Counted from the stretch's first letter, positions 26,245-36,384 are shown. The stretch: DNA of 64,000 bases from JAGVGT01 sp963807225 (GCA_963807225.1 CAWEAD010000008.1:434001-498000), one strand, 5' to 3'. A program made the numbers and translations. The notes: generated by a model not told the origin, from the sequence alone.

Positions 26245-26751
26245 ATGCCCATGACTCCCAAAGGAAAGATTCGTTATGATCGCAACCTTACCTGGATTGT
26301 CATGTCCTTCGGTTGTCTGGTGCTGCTCGGCTGCGGTGAAGAACCGGTGACACCGAGAACCGATTGCCGGCCGACCCAATATGAGGAGATAGGCCCCTTT
26401 TACCGGCCCAAAGCCCCGGTTCGCAATAAAGTAGGGGAGGGTTACCGATTGACCGGCACGGTTCTTTCAGCCGGCGATTGCCGGGTGTTGCCCAAGACCC
26501 GGATCGAGTTCTGGCTGGTCAATCCTAAAGGCGAATACGACGATGCCCATCGGGCCACGGTCTTCGCCGACCGGAAGGGAAGGTATCGTTTCCAATGCAA
26601 CCGCCCAACCGATTACGTCGGCCGCAAGCCCCATATCCACATCATGGTGAGCGCCGCAGGGTACGAGCAACTGATTACTCAGCATTATCCCCGGGAAAAC
26701 AGCAGCGACGGGGTGTTTGATCTGGTGCTGGTGCCGTTGGAAGCGAAATGA
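26245..26751 (+). CDS. Intradiol-dioxygenase-like lipoprotein
   Basis: The 168-residue protein has an N-terminal hydrophobic segment ending in LVLLGCGEE, a good lipobox, so it is likely membrane-attached outside the cytoplasm. The remainder resembles the beta-sandwich of intradiol ring-cleavage dioxygenases: EEIGPFY, GTVLSAGDCRVLPKTRIEFW, a Tyr-containing GEYDDAHRA loop, GRYRF and PHIHIMV with the His ligands. It is shorter than catechol dioxygenases and lacks their N-terminal dimer domain. Exported intradiol-like proteins occur widely with unproven substrates. Iron binding is plausible; aromatic ring cleavage is only inferred. Confidence 0.8.
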   Translation: MPMTPKGKIRYDRNLTWIVMSFGCLVLLGCGEEPVTPRTDCRPTQYEEIGPFYRPKAPVRNKVGEGYRLTGTVLSAGDCRVLPKTRIEFWLVNPKGEYDDAHRATVFADRKGRYRFQCNRPTDYVGRKPHIHIMVSAAGYEQLITQHYPRENSSDGVFDLVLVPLEAK

Positions 26752-26830
26752 GAGTCGAATTATTCTGGGAAATGCAAAAACGGACTTGAGCACTTTATCG
26801 GTCTCGTCAACTGGGAATAGGTAAAAGACC

Positions 26831-27565
26831 ATGGAAAACACTGACAAATTAGCGGTTCTTATCGATGCGGATAATGCGCAACCAAGCATTGTCGATAGTT
26901 TACTGGCAGAGATTGCCAATTACGGTACGGCCAACGTCAAGAGAATCTATGGCGACTGGACCGGGGCCGGCCTGAAGGGCTGGAAAGATGTCCTGTTGCA
27001 ATATTCCATTCAGCCGATGCAGCAATTTGCCTACACCAAAGGCAAAAACGCCACCGACAGCGCCATGATTATCGACGCCATGGACCTGCTGTACACCGGC
27101 AACTTCAACGGCTTCTGCATCGTTTCGAGCGACAGCGACTTCACCAAGCTGGCCTCGAGAATCAGGGAAGCCGGCTTATTGGTCTATGGTTTTGGCGAGA
27201 AAAAGACTCCTGCCCCTTTTGTCTCGGCCTGCGACAAATTCATTTATACCGAGGTCCTGCGCGCCAAGACCGATGAAGGTAAAAAGATAGTTAAAAAATC
27301 CAGTAGCGAGCTGAAGCAAGATGCAAAACTGGTGAACCTGTTGCGGAATGCGGTGGAAGCGTCCTCCGATGAAAGCGGCTGGGCACAACTTGGGCCGGTC
27401 GGCAGCAATATCGCGAAACAATCGCCTGATTTTGACCCGCGAAATTACGGCTACGTAAAGCTGGGCGAGTTGGTGTCGGCAACAAAGCTTTTCGATATGG
27501 AAGAAAGGCAAATAGGTGAGACCAAATCAAAGGCCCTTTACGTTCGTGATAAACGAAAGAAGTAG
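26831..27565 (+). CDS. NYN-domain (LabA/DUF88-like) protein with LOTUS-type C-terminus
   Basis: The 244-residue protein has an N-terminal NYN domain with the acidic set of PIN-like nucleases: LIDADNAQ near residue 10-17, KNATDSAMIIDAMD around 74-87 and SSDSDFTKLASRIRE around 99-113. The C-terminus (about 165-240) matches the OST-HTH/LOTUS fold (LVNLLRNAVE...GWAQLGPVGSNI....DFDPRNYGYVKLGELV split by loops), which binds RNA. The likely role is RNA cleavage or processing. It is a single gene with no obvious operon partner. Confidence 0.9.
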   Translation: MENTDKLAVLIDADNAQPSIVDSLLAEIANYGTANVKRIYGDWTGAGLKGWKDVLLQYSIQPMQQFAYTKGKNATDSAMIIDAMDLLYTGNFNGFCIVSSDSDFTKLASRIREAGLLVYGFGEKKTPAPFVSACDKFIYTEVLRAKTDEGKKIVKKSSSELKQDAKLVNLLRNAVEASSDESGWAQLGPVGSNIAKQSPDFDPRNYGYVKLGELVSATKLFDMEERQIGETKSKALYVRDKRKK

Positions 27566-27793
27566 TTTGAAAAGGTAGCGTGTGAGTTTGGCTTTTTGTA
27601 ACCTGGGTGGGACGCGAAAAGTTGCATGTTTTGGCCGCAGCTTAGCCCAAACTTCTAGAGAAATCGAACAAGATCCCAGCAGTTTTTTTTGACCTTAGAA
27701 CCCAGTTTTTGACCCCGAAAAAGCACCTCTACGCAGTACAAACTTTCAACCGGGACAGGGTTATTTTTCGAAATATGACCAAGGAGGGCGATG

Positions 27794-28549
27794 ATGGAAC
27801 TTGGAATTGCTGGCAAGGTGGTTCTTGTTACAGGTGCAAGCAGAGGAATAGGAGCAGCCATTGCTAAATCGCTTGGGCTCCATGGCGCCACGGTGATCGT
27901 TAACTATCATAACCACCGGGATCAAGCAGAAGAAGTGCTCTCTCAGGTAAAAGAAAACGGTGGCAATGGCATAATCTGCCAAGCCGATGTTCGGGATGCT
28001 GAGGCGGTGAATGCCATGGTTGCTACTGCCATCAACACCTTTGGAAAAATTGATACCCTGGTAAACAATGCCAATATCGATTTCCCGATCAAACCATTCA
28101 TTGCCCTGACCTGGGAAGAAGTCAATGCCAAGATCACCGGTGAAATGCAGGCTCTGTACAACTGTTCGCAAGCCGTTCTGCTGGGTATGGTTGCCAGAAA
28201 AACCGGCAAATTAATATTTATCAGCAGCAGTCTTTCCCGACACCCGGCTTATGGCTTTGCCGCCCACTCTGCGGCCAAATCGGCAGTGGACAGCATGGCC
28301 AAAGTAATGGCCACGGAACTTGGCCCGGAGGGGATTACCGTCAACGTAATCGGTCCCGGTCTGGTGAAAACAGATGCCACTGCCGGTCAACCACCGGAGA
28401 TGTTCGAGCAGACAGCCGCCTTCACTCCCCTCAGACGTGTCGGCATGCCTGCGGATGTTGCCGGTGTTGCCGTGTTTCTGACCTCTTCGCTGGCAGACTA
28501 TCTGACCGGTCAATACATCCCTGTAACCGGAGGCAGTTTTATGATTTGA
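27794..28549 (+). CDS. Short-chain dehydrogenase/reductase, FabG-like with altered active site
   Basis: The 251-residue protein has the Rossmann motif TGASRGIG (13-20), NNAN (91-94), the catalytic Ser region IFISSSLS and a C-terminal PVTGGSFMI, as in 3-oxoacyl-ACP reductases. The active-site YxxxK is HxxxK here (His158, Lys162: HSAAK). A Tyr lies five residues earlier (Tyr153) but not in the normal spacing. The His variant is known in a subset of this superfamily, so activity may persist or be altered. The start at 27794 has AAGGAGG with 7-base spacing; an ATG directly before it is less well spaced. Confidence 0.88.
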   Translation: MELGIAGKVVLVTGASRGIGAAIAKSLGLHGATVIVNYHNHRDQAEEVLSQVKENGGNGIICQADVRDAEAVNAMVATAINTFGKIDTLVNNANIDFPIKPFIALTWEEVNAKITGEMQALYNCSQAVLLGMVARKTGKLIFISSSLSRHPAYGFAAHSAAKSAVDSMAKVMATELGPEGITVNVIGPGLVKTDATAGQPPEMFEQTAAFTPLRRVGMPADVAGVAVFLTSSLADYLTGQYIPVTGGSFMI

Positions 28550-28778
28550 ATGGCCATTCAAGCCGAATTTGAAGAGGGGGTAAAATTTTTTTTGGTTGGC
28601 CGGGGGCCGCTTCTTCATTATTGAAGGAAAGCTTGCTTTGCCAGTTTTTCAGATCTGTAAGTAATTTTATTGTGAATGAAGAGATTGCGGGTAGGTAAAG
28701 ATGCAAGCCTGACTCGAAGCTTTGCAAAATCTAGGAAATAATTTATTGCCACCATAACCAAAAGGGGGGGCAGGAATA

Positions 28779-29117
28779 ATGAAAGAACGTCGTGAGGGAG
28801 TCAGGGTAGCGCTGGATGTTACTGTTTCAGAAAAATTGGTTTCCGGCTCAGCAAAAGCTAGGGCTGTCAGTTCAAGCAACACCGGCATGCGCTATACCAA
28901 ACCCGGCAATGCTAACAGCCACGGATCAAAGGAAGTGTTTCTGGAGTTCAACCTATCCGGGGAAACCGAGCCAATTCGGGTGATGGGTTGGGTGGTGGAA
29001 GAAATTGCCAAGGACAACATCCTGGAAACTTCGGTCACTTTCATGTTTTTACAGGACTGCGACGAGGAAAAAATCAACACCTATGTAAACAAGCAGTTGC
29101 CATCACGTCCTGCCTGA
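28779..29117 (+). CDS. PilZ-like domain protein
   Basis: The 112-residue protein looks like a single PilZ domain. An RxxxR-like motif (REGVR) lies at residues 5-9, a SSSNTG segment takes the place of the usual DxSxxG, and the beta-barrel part reads KEVFLEFNLSGE....RVMGWVVEE......SVTFMFL. A short C-terminal helix follows. PilZ domains bind c-di-GMP; here the second motif is imperfect (Asp replaced), so binding is uncertain. AGGAA precedes the ATG. Confidence 0.7.
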   Translation: MKERREGVRVALDVTVSEKLVSGSAKARAVSSSNTGMRYTKPGNANSHGSKEVFLEFNLSGETEPIRVMGWVVEEIAKDNILETSVTFMFLQDCDEEKINTYVNKQLPSRPA

Positions 29118-29355
29118 TTCAAATCGCCAGTGTTGATTATGACACATCGGTTCGATTATCGCTTTCAGATGCTTTATGATTTATGTGCGATTCGGGCAGA
29201 AGGTTGTTCTCTGCTTTTGGAAGTAGCCTTCGGCACCTATATCAATTGAATCATCGGTGTCACATTTATTGGAGTCGGAATCAGCCTGGCGGCAGGCGAT
29301 TAACAGTCAAAAAAGACACCGGAACCACTTCCGTGTCCATAAAGAGGAAAGATTG

Positions 29356-29697
29356 ATGAGTGAATTACCAAATTGCCTGAAATGCAACTCTGAATACACC
29401 TACGAAAACGGGCTGATGTTGATCTGTCCGGAATGCGGGCATGAGTGGTCGAAGGAGGCGGGGGCAGGTGATTCCGGCGGCGAGAAGATTATTAGAGACG
29501 CCAACGGCAATCAGTTGCAGGACGGCGATACCGTCACGGTGATCAAGGGCCTCAAAATTAAAGGTTCATCACAGATGGTCAAGGTCGGCACTAAGGTCAA
29601 GAATATCCGCCTGGTCGATGGCGACCACGATATCGACTGCAAGATTGATGGCATCGGGGCGATGAAGCTGAAATCGATCTTTGTTAAGAAGGTATAA
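29356..29697 (+). CDS. yjdM: YjdM (PhnA-family) zinc-ribbon protein
   Basis: The 113-residue protein matches YjdM, formerly called PhnA. It starts MSELPNCLKCNSEYTYENG, has a zinc ribbon CxxC...CxxC (CLKC and CPEC) at about 7-34, then a KOW-like domain (DGDTVTVIKGLKIKGSS, VKVGTKVKNIRL) and ends in the conserved IDGIGAMKLKSIFVKKV part. The family is not a phosphonoacetate hydrolase despite old naming; its role is unresolved. The ATG at 29356 follows AGAGGAAAG. Confidence 0.93.
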   Translation: MSELPNCLKCNSEYTYENGLMLICPECGHEWSKEAGAGDSGGEKIIRDANGNQLQDGDTVTVIKGLKIKGSSQMVKVGTKVKNIRLVDGDHDIDCKIDGIGAMKLKSIFVKKV

Positions 29698-29794
29698 TAA
29701 TAGTCAAGTGATAGAGCGAGGTTCTGGTTCCGGGGCCGAAGATAAAATCGGCACCGATTTTACTCATAACAATATCAACCGATCTTAAAACGAT

Positions 29795-30259
29795 ATGGCG
29801 CGCATAGGAATTCTCACCTGTTCGAACTGCACCCAGGAAACCAACTGCGCGGCGGTGGTCTGTCTGGGCGATCTCCGCAAGCGCCGGGGCTTCTTCGAGC
29901 GCTATCGGAGCGGGGTAAATCTCGACCTGATCGGCATCATCAACTGTGCCGGTTGCCCGACCTTGGCCGCGCCCGAAAAGATTCTCAAACGGGTGCGAGC
30001 CCTGGCCGAGTACCGGCTGGACGCACTGCATTTTTCTTTCTGCGTCACCGCCCTCTGCCCCTTCATCAAGAACTACGAAAAAGTGATTCGGGAGGCCTAC
30101 CCGGCGCTGGAACTGGTCTTCGGGACCCATACTACCAAGGATCGACAGGAGTTCAGGGCCGGCGTCAAGGAACTGCTTTGCCAGACTATCGCCCAACCCC
30201 AGGACATGAATGATATGATTACGGGGAAGCTCGTGAAACCGGGCGATGATGAAATGTAA
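29795..30259 (+). CDS. CGGC-domain protein
   Basis: The 154-residue protein resembles the CGGC domain family of anaerobes: ILTCSNCTQETNCAA..C near the N-terminus with four Cys, then LIGIINCAGCPTLAAPEKIL at about 45-65 and HFSFCVTALCPF near 79-90. The namesake CGGC is CAGC here. Cysteine spacing suggests metal or iron-sulfur binding, but no function is established. Its ribosome site is weak. The CGGC family is mostly found in strict anaerobes, which supports the proposed lifestyle. Confidence 0.82.
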   Translation: MARIGILTCSNCTQETNCAAVVCLGDLRKRRGFFERYRSGVNLDLIGIINCAGCPTLAAPEKILKRVRALAEYRLDALHFSFCVTALCPFIKNYEKVIREAYPALELVFGTHTTKDRQEFRAGVKELLCQTIAQPQDMNDMITGKLVKPGDDEM

Positions 30260-30516
30260 AGTGCTGGGGACAGTCAGGATAAATTGTTCTCTCTGATTTT
30301 CCGGAATACTGCTTAATCATGCCCATGATCAACGCTTCCACCGTTGGTTAAGTAGGCCGCGGCAGCAGCCGACTTAACCCTGTCTTCTTCAGTCTCTCCT
30401 GATTTCTCCTTGCCTGATCCCCCTTGCCCTGGGCTCAACTATTTCTTGTGATTTATCCTGACGCTGGTTAGATTACACCGCCGTTTTTGGCAAGTCTAAC
30501 GCCGGAAGATAGAGGC

Positions 30517-33500
30517 ATGAATCGTCGAGAAACCTCCCTGGTCAAAATCACTCGCCCAAGGGTATCCGGAATCGTACTGCGGGAGCGTCTCTTCCGCCTG
30601 ATCGATGACGGCCGCATGCGGCCGGTTCTCTGGGTATCGGCCGCAGCGGGGGCGGGCAAAACCACCCTGGTCGCCTCCTATCTTGACAGTCGGCAATTGC
30701 GCTGCCTGTGGTATCAGGTCGACGAACGTGACAGTGATGCCGCCTCTTTTTTCTATTACCTCGGCCTGGCCGCCAAAAAGGCGGCCCCCCGCTACCGCAC
30801 CCCCCTGCCGCTGCTGACCCCCGAATATCTGCCCGAACTCGCCACCTTCGCCAAACGGTACTTCGAAGCGTTCGCCAGCCGGCTGAAGCCGCCCTTTCTT
30901 CTGGTCTTCGACAACTATCAGGAAATGCCGGCGGATGCGCTGATTCATGAAATCTTCCAGCAGATGGCGTCCGTCGTTCCGGAAGGAATCCGGATCGTGA
31001 TTATCAGCCGGACCGGGCCGCCACCGCCATTTGCCCGTTTGATCGCCAATAATCGTCTGCTTTCCTTGACGGCCGCGGACCTGCGCTTTTCGGAAAAGGA
31101 ATCGCAGCAATTAATCCACGAAAACAGCGGCGAGAACATAGCGCCCGAGACGGCTGGTGAACTGCATGCCCGGACGCAAGGCTGGGCGGCGGGGCTGGTT
31201 TTGCTGTTGGAAATGGCGAAAAACAGTGGTTCCGGTATTATCGGTGTAGATCGGCAACCACCAGAGGAGATATTTCATTATTTTGCTGGCGAGCTGTTCG
31301 ACAAGGTGGATCCCGACACCAGGCAATTTTTGCTGAAAACCGCCTTTCCCGCCGCTCTTACTTTAAACGATGCGGAAAGTCTGAGCGGTATACCCCAGGC
31401 CGGACGGATGCTGGCGGAACTGACTCGGAGGAATTTCTTCATTGTCCGCCGCCAGGACCCGGAGCCGAGCTATCAGTACCATCCGCTATTCCGCGAGTTC
31501 CTGCAGCAGCAGGCCCGCGAAGAGTTCGCGGCCGATGAGTTCGCCGCCTTGCAAAGACAGGCGGCCGGTCTCTTGGTCAAAGCCGGACAACTCGAAGACG
31601 CGGTGCCGCTTTACTTTGCCGCCGGCGACTGGCCGGGCCTGGTGCCGTTGATCTTGGGGCAGGCCCCGACCCTGGTGGGGCAGGGGAGAACCCGCACCCT
31701 GCTGGAATGGATCGGCAATCTGCCGCCGGAGATCTCCGAGACCGAACCCTGGCTGCTCTTCTGGTCCGGCGTCTGTACCCTCACCTTCAATCCCTCGGCC
31801 AGCCGGGGGATGCTTGAAAAGCTCCTTCCGCATTCTCGAAGAACGCGGCGAGAAGAACGGTCTTCTGATCTGCTGGTCGGCGATCGTCCAGACCTATTTG
31901 TTTGAGTTCGACGACCTCCACCGCCTCGATCCCTGGATTACCTGGATCGACAAACGTCTCGCCGAGGGCATCACCTTTCTCTCGCCTCAGATCGAGGGTG
32001 GGGTGGTTGCGGCCATGACCGGCATCCTGGCCTGGCGTCAGCCGGAACGGCCCGACCGGGAGGAGTGGCTGGCTCGGGCTCGGCAACTGCCCGACAAGAA
32101 CGTCAATGTTGATGTCTGTGCCTGTTTTTTCACTAACAGCGCTCTGTTTCACGTCTTTATGGGGGAGGCAACTCCCTGCCGTCTCCTCATCGAGGAACTA
32201 CGAACGATGATCCGCGCGCATGGCGTTTCACCGCTACGCTTTACCACCCTGAAGGTCGTCGAGTCCATGCACTACAATGCATCGGTCGATACCCGCGAAC
32301 AGGCCCTGGCCGCAGTCAATGAGGGATTGCGGATGGCCTCCGAGAGCGGGGTGCAGATCATGTATTCCCTGCTCTGCCAGGAAGGGGCGATTTCGGCGCT
32401 GAACGTTGGTGATCTCGAAATGGCCCGGAAATTCCTCAGGCAGGCGGAGCGTCCGACTGTCCCTACCGCCGAGTGCACCTGTCCCGTAACTTTCTGCTTA
32501 CGGCCTGGTGCGATCTGGTGGACGGTGAAAACGAGCGCGCCCTGGCCGCGGTTGAAAAGAGCACTCAACTGATCGAGGAGGCTGGCTGCCGACCCCCGAG
32601 GTCTGGTCCGCTTCTGTCTGGTGCTGCCCTCTTTCGTTGCGGCACCAACAGCGGGGCGAGGAGCACTGGCTCGCGCCATGGCTCTGGCCATCGGCTGGGC
32701 GCCCGCCGGCTCGATCTCTGCCGTCTGACCGAGGCCCATGCCGCCCTGAGCCGCCACGACCGGCCGACCGGCCACCGGGCGCTACGGGAGGCCCTTGCAG
32801 TCGGTCGGGAGAAGAACTATGCCACTCTCTGCTATTTCTGGCTGCCCGAGCTCCTGGCCGGGCTCTGTGGCGAGGCGCTGGAGGAGGGGATCGAGGTTGA
32901 GTACGTGCGCGGCTTGATCCGCCGTCTCGATCTGAAGCCGATTCCTTCCAGGGTGACCACGGAACTCTGGCCCTGGCCTTTCGAGCTCGCCACCCTCGGC
33001 GGCTTCAAACTGATCAGGGGCGGTCAGCTCTTCAGCTTTTCCGGCAAGGCGCAGAAAAAGCCGCTTGACCTGCTCAAGGCGATCGTCGCTGCCGGCACCA
33101 CGGAGGTCGACGAACACTGGCTGAGTGAGGCGCTCTGGCCCGAAGCCGACGGCGACCTGGCGCGCCGCTCACTGGACACCACCCTCCATCGCTTGCGCAA
33201 ACTGCTCGGCAACGACCGGGCGGTCCGCTTCAGCGAGGGCAAACTCTCACTCGACCCGCTGCTCTGGCGGATCGACGCCCGGACCTTCGAAAAGCTCTTC
33301 ACCCGCTTGGAGCATCTCCTGGGCGGTCAGCTCGGGGACGCCGGTCAGCCGCCGGCTCGGTTCGATGAGATCGCCGGTCTCTTCGACAAGGCCCAGCGTC
33401 TCTACTGCGGGCATTTCCTGGCGGCGGAAACCGGGGCCGGCTGGAGCATCTCCCTGCGCGAACGGTTGCGTTCAAAGTTCATCCGGCTGGTCGGGATGGC

Positions 33501-33747
33501 CGCCGTCTACCGGGAACGGGCGGGAGACTGGCAGGCGGCCGAGGGCTATTACCTCAAGGGGCTCGACGTCGACGGCCTGGTTGAGGAGTTCTACCGGGGG
33601 CTGATGCTCTGCTGTCGGGAACTGGGCCAGTACGCCGAGGCGGTCAACGCCTATTCCCGCTGTCGGGAGGTACTGGCCGGGACGCTCGGCGTGGCCCCAT
33701 CCCCGCAGACCGAAGCGCTCTACCGCACGCTTAGCCGCAGGCAATAA
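30517..33747 (+). pseudogene. MalT/BTAD-type ATP-dependent transcriptional regulator, multiply frameshifted
   Basis: Homology runs over the whole span but in shifting frames. The first part (30517 to about 31820) has a P-loop (AAGAGKTTL), LLVFDNYQE, and winged-helix HPLFREFLQQQ, as in MalT/LAL proteins. The frame then moves +1 near 31822 to a helical TPR-like region, returns near 32460, and is again scrambled between about 32590 and 32720. The last part (to 33747) encodes an OmpR-like plus BTAD domain (ALWPEADGDLARRSLDTTLHRLRKLL...). An intact protein would be about 1,080 residues. Three or more indels argue against recoding. It lies upstream of small lipoprotein genes that it may once have regulated. 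Confidence 0.82.
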
Positions 33748-34009
33748 CCTTTTTTTGTTTTTCACCAACCTGCTAGCCAATAAACTTGGCCCAGCCAGAG
33801 CCAAGCGATGCCTGACCCTTCTCGCCTGAAAATCCTCGCCAGGGTGCCCTTCTTCCTCTACGTTCTGCTTCTTCCCTCCCTCTTATTTTCAGAATTATTC
33901 CGAAAAAAATCGAATCCGTAAGATCGCTGTAAGACGCTCCGGGGCAAGCTTGGTTGCAAATGGATCGCCCGGCGGAGCTTGAACCGGTCCCACGGGCAAA
34001 GGCGTAGGA

Positions 34010-34192
34010 ATGAAAGCGTATATCGTGCGCATCTACCGGCGGGACCGTGAGTCGCCCGAAACAGTGGCCGGCGTCGTCGAGATCGTCGACGAACAACTTG
34101 TCAGGGGGTTCAAGTCCCGCGAGGAGTTGTGGCGGATCCTGGCTCTGGACGACCTGCCCGGCGATATTCGGATTGAAAGGAGGAACGGATGA
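34010..34192 (+). CDS. Small conserved-looking protein downstream of the regulator
   Basis: The 60-residue protein reads MKAYIVRIYRRD at the start, has a central VAGVVEIVDEQLVRGF segment and an ELWRILAL helix. GTAGGA precedes the ATG. Its stop overlaps the next ATG (ATGA), which supports real translation. No domain was recognised. Its placement right after a BTAD-type regulator and before lipoproteins suggests it belongs to the same accessory locus. Confidence 0.7.
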   Translation: MKAYIVRIYRRDRESPETVAGVVEIVDEQLVRGFKSREELWRILALDDLPGDIRIERRNG

Positions 34193-34584
34193 AGACGAAT
34201 GGAGAAAGGATCATGAAAATCGGCCGGGCACTGCGAATCGCGATGCTGGCCACGGTATTGGCCCTCCCTTCCGCCTGCGGCGGCGGTGGCAGCGACACCA
34301 CGGCAGTGGATTCCACTCCGCTGCGGGTCGTCTCGACCAATCCGGCCGGCGATGCCACCGGGGTGAAGGTGGATGCGGTCATCACCTTAGATTCGGCTAA
34401 CGGGACCTGGGCCTATGCCTATACCGGGGTGAACAGCACCACAATTTCCCTGGCGATCGATTACGCCATCTCCACCACCCGCAACTGCGATGGGATGGCC
34501 GGGGCTCCGCCCACCTCCTGTTCCGAGACCTGGAATCTCTCCCCGGTACAGTCGACGACGCCGAACGCGGATACGGAATCGTAA
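34189..34584 (+). CDS. Putative lipoprotein with Ig-like (SbsA-type) start
   Basis: The 131-residue product has a signal peptide ending ALPSACGGGGS, a lipobox followed by a Gly linker. The next segment (RVVSTNPAGDATGVKVDAVITL) resembles the first strands of bacterial Ig-like SbsA domains, which usually read on to a full sandwich. Here the remainder is short and Cys-containing (CDGMAGAPPTSC). The likely start is the ATG at 34189, overlapping the previous stop, or the internal Met at 34213 directly before the signal peptide. Function unknown. Confidence 0.65.
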   Translation: MKTNGERIMKIGRALRIAMLATVLALPSACGGGGSDTTAVDSTPLRVVSTNPAGDATGVKVDAVITLDSANGTWAYAYTGVNSTTISLAIDYAISTTRNCDGMAGAPPTSCSETWNLSPVQSTTPNADTES

Positions 34585-34898
34585 CTCTCTGGCGCCGGAA
34601 GCGGCCATTTCTTCCGAAATACCGGGGGGAAGGGACGGTCGCGAGGTGGCGTGCTGCCGCCGCGAACGGCCACAGGCCCCGGTATTTGCGCCGGAGCGGA
34701 TGCAAGCGAGGTCTCGATGTGAGGGATGAGGCTCATATGTCGATTGTAGAAGACTATCCGCCCGGTGCGCGGGGGCACATTTTCAAAGACTAAAAGTAAT
34801 AGGTGGCCTGAGGCAAAGGCCGAGGGCCGTTGTTCAACCTTCCCGCCCGAAACATTGAGACGATCAGCGGGGAGGCCGATAAATCAAGGAGGTAGAAG
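34585..34898. other. Intergenic region within the accessory locus
   Basis: About 310 bases between the two lipoprotein genes. No coding frame with a ribosome site was seen. No terminator-like hairpin with U tract was identified. An AT-richer stretch (tttcaaagactaaaagtaatagg, 34781-34803) may be promoter-bearing. Confidence 0.35.
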
Positions 34899-35066
34899 AT
34901 GTCCAAGAGAATCGGCTGGTTCCCGACCATGCTGGCGTTGTTGGCTTTGCTCGTCCTGTACGGATGCGGAGGTGGGGGTGGGGGTGGGGGCGATACCGTG
35001 AGCCAGGCGCCTTCGACCGAAGGGGTCTGGGATCAGATGCAATGGGATCAGAAGAACTGGCAATAA
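34899..35066 (+). CDS. Small Gly-rich lipoprotein (55 residues)
   Basis: A strong AAGGAGG site lies 6 bases before ATG at 34899. The product starts MSKRIGWFPTML, has a hydrophobic helix and the lipobox VLYGC, then eight Gly in a row, and ends in a Trp/Gln/Asp-rich tail (WDQMQWDQKNWQ). The mature peptide would be only about 34 residues attached to lipid. No family was recognised. It sits between another small lipoprotein and the YadA-head-like gene, so a surface-anchoring or assembly role is conceivable. Confidence 0.7.
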   Translation: MSKRIGWFPTMLALLALLVLYGCGGGGGGGGDTVSQAPSTEGVWDQMQWDQKNWQ

Positions 35067-35090
35067 GTAACGAACAGGAAGGAGACAATC

Positions 35091-36058
35091 ATGAATAGAT
35101 ATTTAGGACAGGGTCTTTTCGGTATATTGCTGCTGGCGGTGGCCGCCGTTAACGCCAGTGCGGCGGGGGTGACCATTACCACCACCTTCGTGGCCAATAC
35201 CGCGGCCAAGGCCGCCGAGGTTAGCGCAACTTTTCCGCCGTCAAGACGGCGGTGGACGACAACGACAGCCGGATCGCCGCGCTGGAGACGGCGGTCGCCA
35301 CCTTGCAGCAGACGGTCACCACCCAGGCCACGGCCATAAGTAACCAGGCAACCGAGATCGCCAGTCTGCAATCGACGGTCGTCAGCCAGGACAGCCGGAT
35401 CGCCGCCCTGGAATCGACGGTCAGCACCCACACCGGGCAGATCGCCGGGATCAACCACAGCAGCACCATGGAACTGGCGCCCTACCTGACCGTGGACACC
35501 ATCTCCGACAGCCGTGGGCCCCTGGTCCGCTTCAGCGGCGTCAACCTGCAGCTGGTCAACGGCACCGGCTCGACCCAGAGCGCCAACGGCTGGGGAAATC
35601 TGATCCTCGGCTACGATCTGGTCCGCAACGATGGCCAGTACTTCTGCTCCAAAGGGGTCTATACGGATCAGGTTTCCTGCGAAAACGATTACGGGACCTG
35701 GGCAGTCAGCTTGAAGAGCGGTTCGCACAACCTGGTCATGGGCGATTACGACAACTACTCCCAATACGGTAGCCTGGTGAGCGGGAATTTCAATACGATC
35801 AACGGGTATTACTCCGTCGCCATCGGCGGCGCTCTGAACATCGCCGGCAATTACGGCACCGTTTTCGGAGGGACGCAAAATACCGCCCGGGGCAGCGGCG
35901 CCAACGTCATCGGCGGCATGAACAATACCGCCAGCGGGGAACTGTCCAGCATCACCGGTGGTCGAAACAACACCGCCAGCGGTCAGTTCTCCTCGATCCT
36001 GGGCGGCAATACCCAATCGGCTGCGCTCCAGGACCAGACCGTCCCGGCCCTGCCGTAG
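35091..36058 (+). pseudogene. YadA-head-like exported surface protein, single frameshift
   Basis: The ATG at 35091 follows AAGGAGA and encodes a signal peptide (ending ASA) plus VTITTTFVANTAAKAAEVSA. One base appears missing near 35232; the frame then continues as FSAVKTAVDDNDSRIAALE, a coiled coil to about 35460, followed by a mid-region with two Cys and then YadA-head repeats. The repeats read GGMNNTASGELSSI / GGRNNTASGQFSSI, the NxASGxxSxxxGG type of trimeric adhesins. No C-terminal beta-barrel anchor is present, so the protein would be released or held by partners. Intact length would be about 322 residues. Confidence 0.72.
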
Positions 36059-36384
36059 GCGGCAAAAGAATATGGACGGTTCCGCGGGCCGTCCTTCGGC
36101 GGCTCGGAATTTTCGACCCTGTCTAGGACGGGCACGATGAGTGGGGGGCTGGAGGGGCGTCGCTCCCTCCGGCCCTTGCCTCGGTCCGATTCACGGTGCC
36201 ACCTGCCTGGCCGGTCTAGCTCAGGCCTGACTCCCTCGGTGCCATCGTGATCCTCTTCCCGGTTCCGCCATAAGGGAACTCGGGCGTGCCAACTGGGGGT
36301 TGGTCGGTGTTGCATGTCGCTTGCACCTCTTCTCCTCTTTTTGATGATTGGAAAGATGGTGCCAGCGGTTTATAAAGTCGCGCC
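36059..36384. other. Intergenic region, nothing recognised
   Basis: About 326 bases between the YadA-head-like gene and the convergent VOC gene. No credible gene was seen. The sequence is GC-rich near the front; no hairpin followed by a U tract stands out. Confidence 0.4.
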
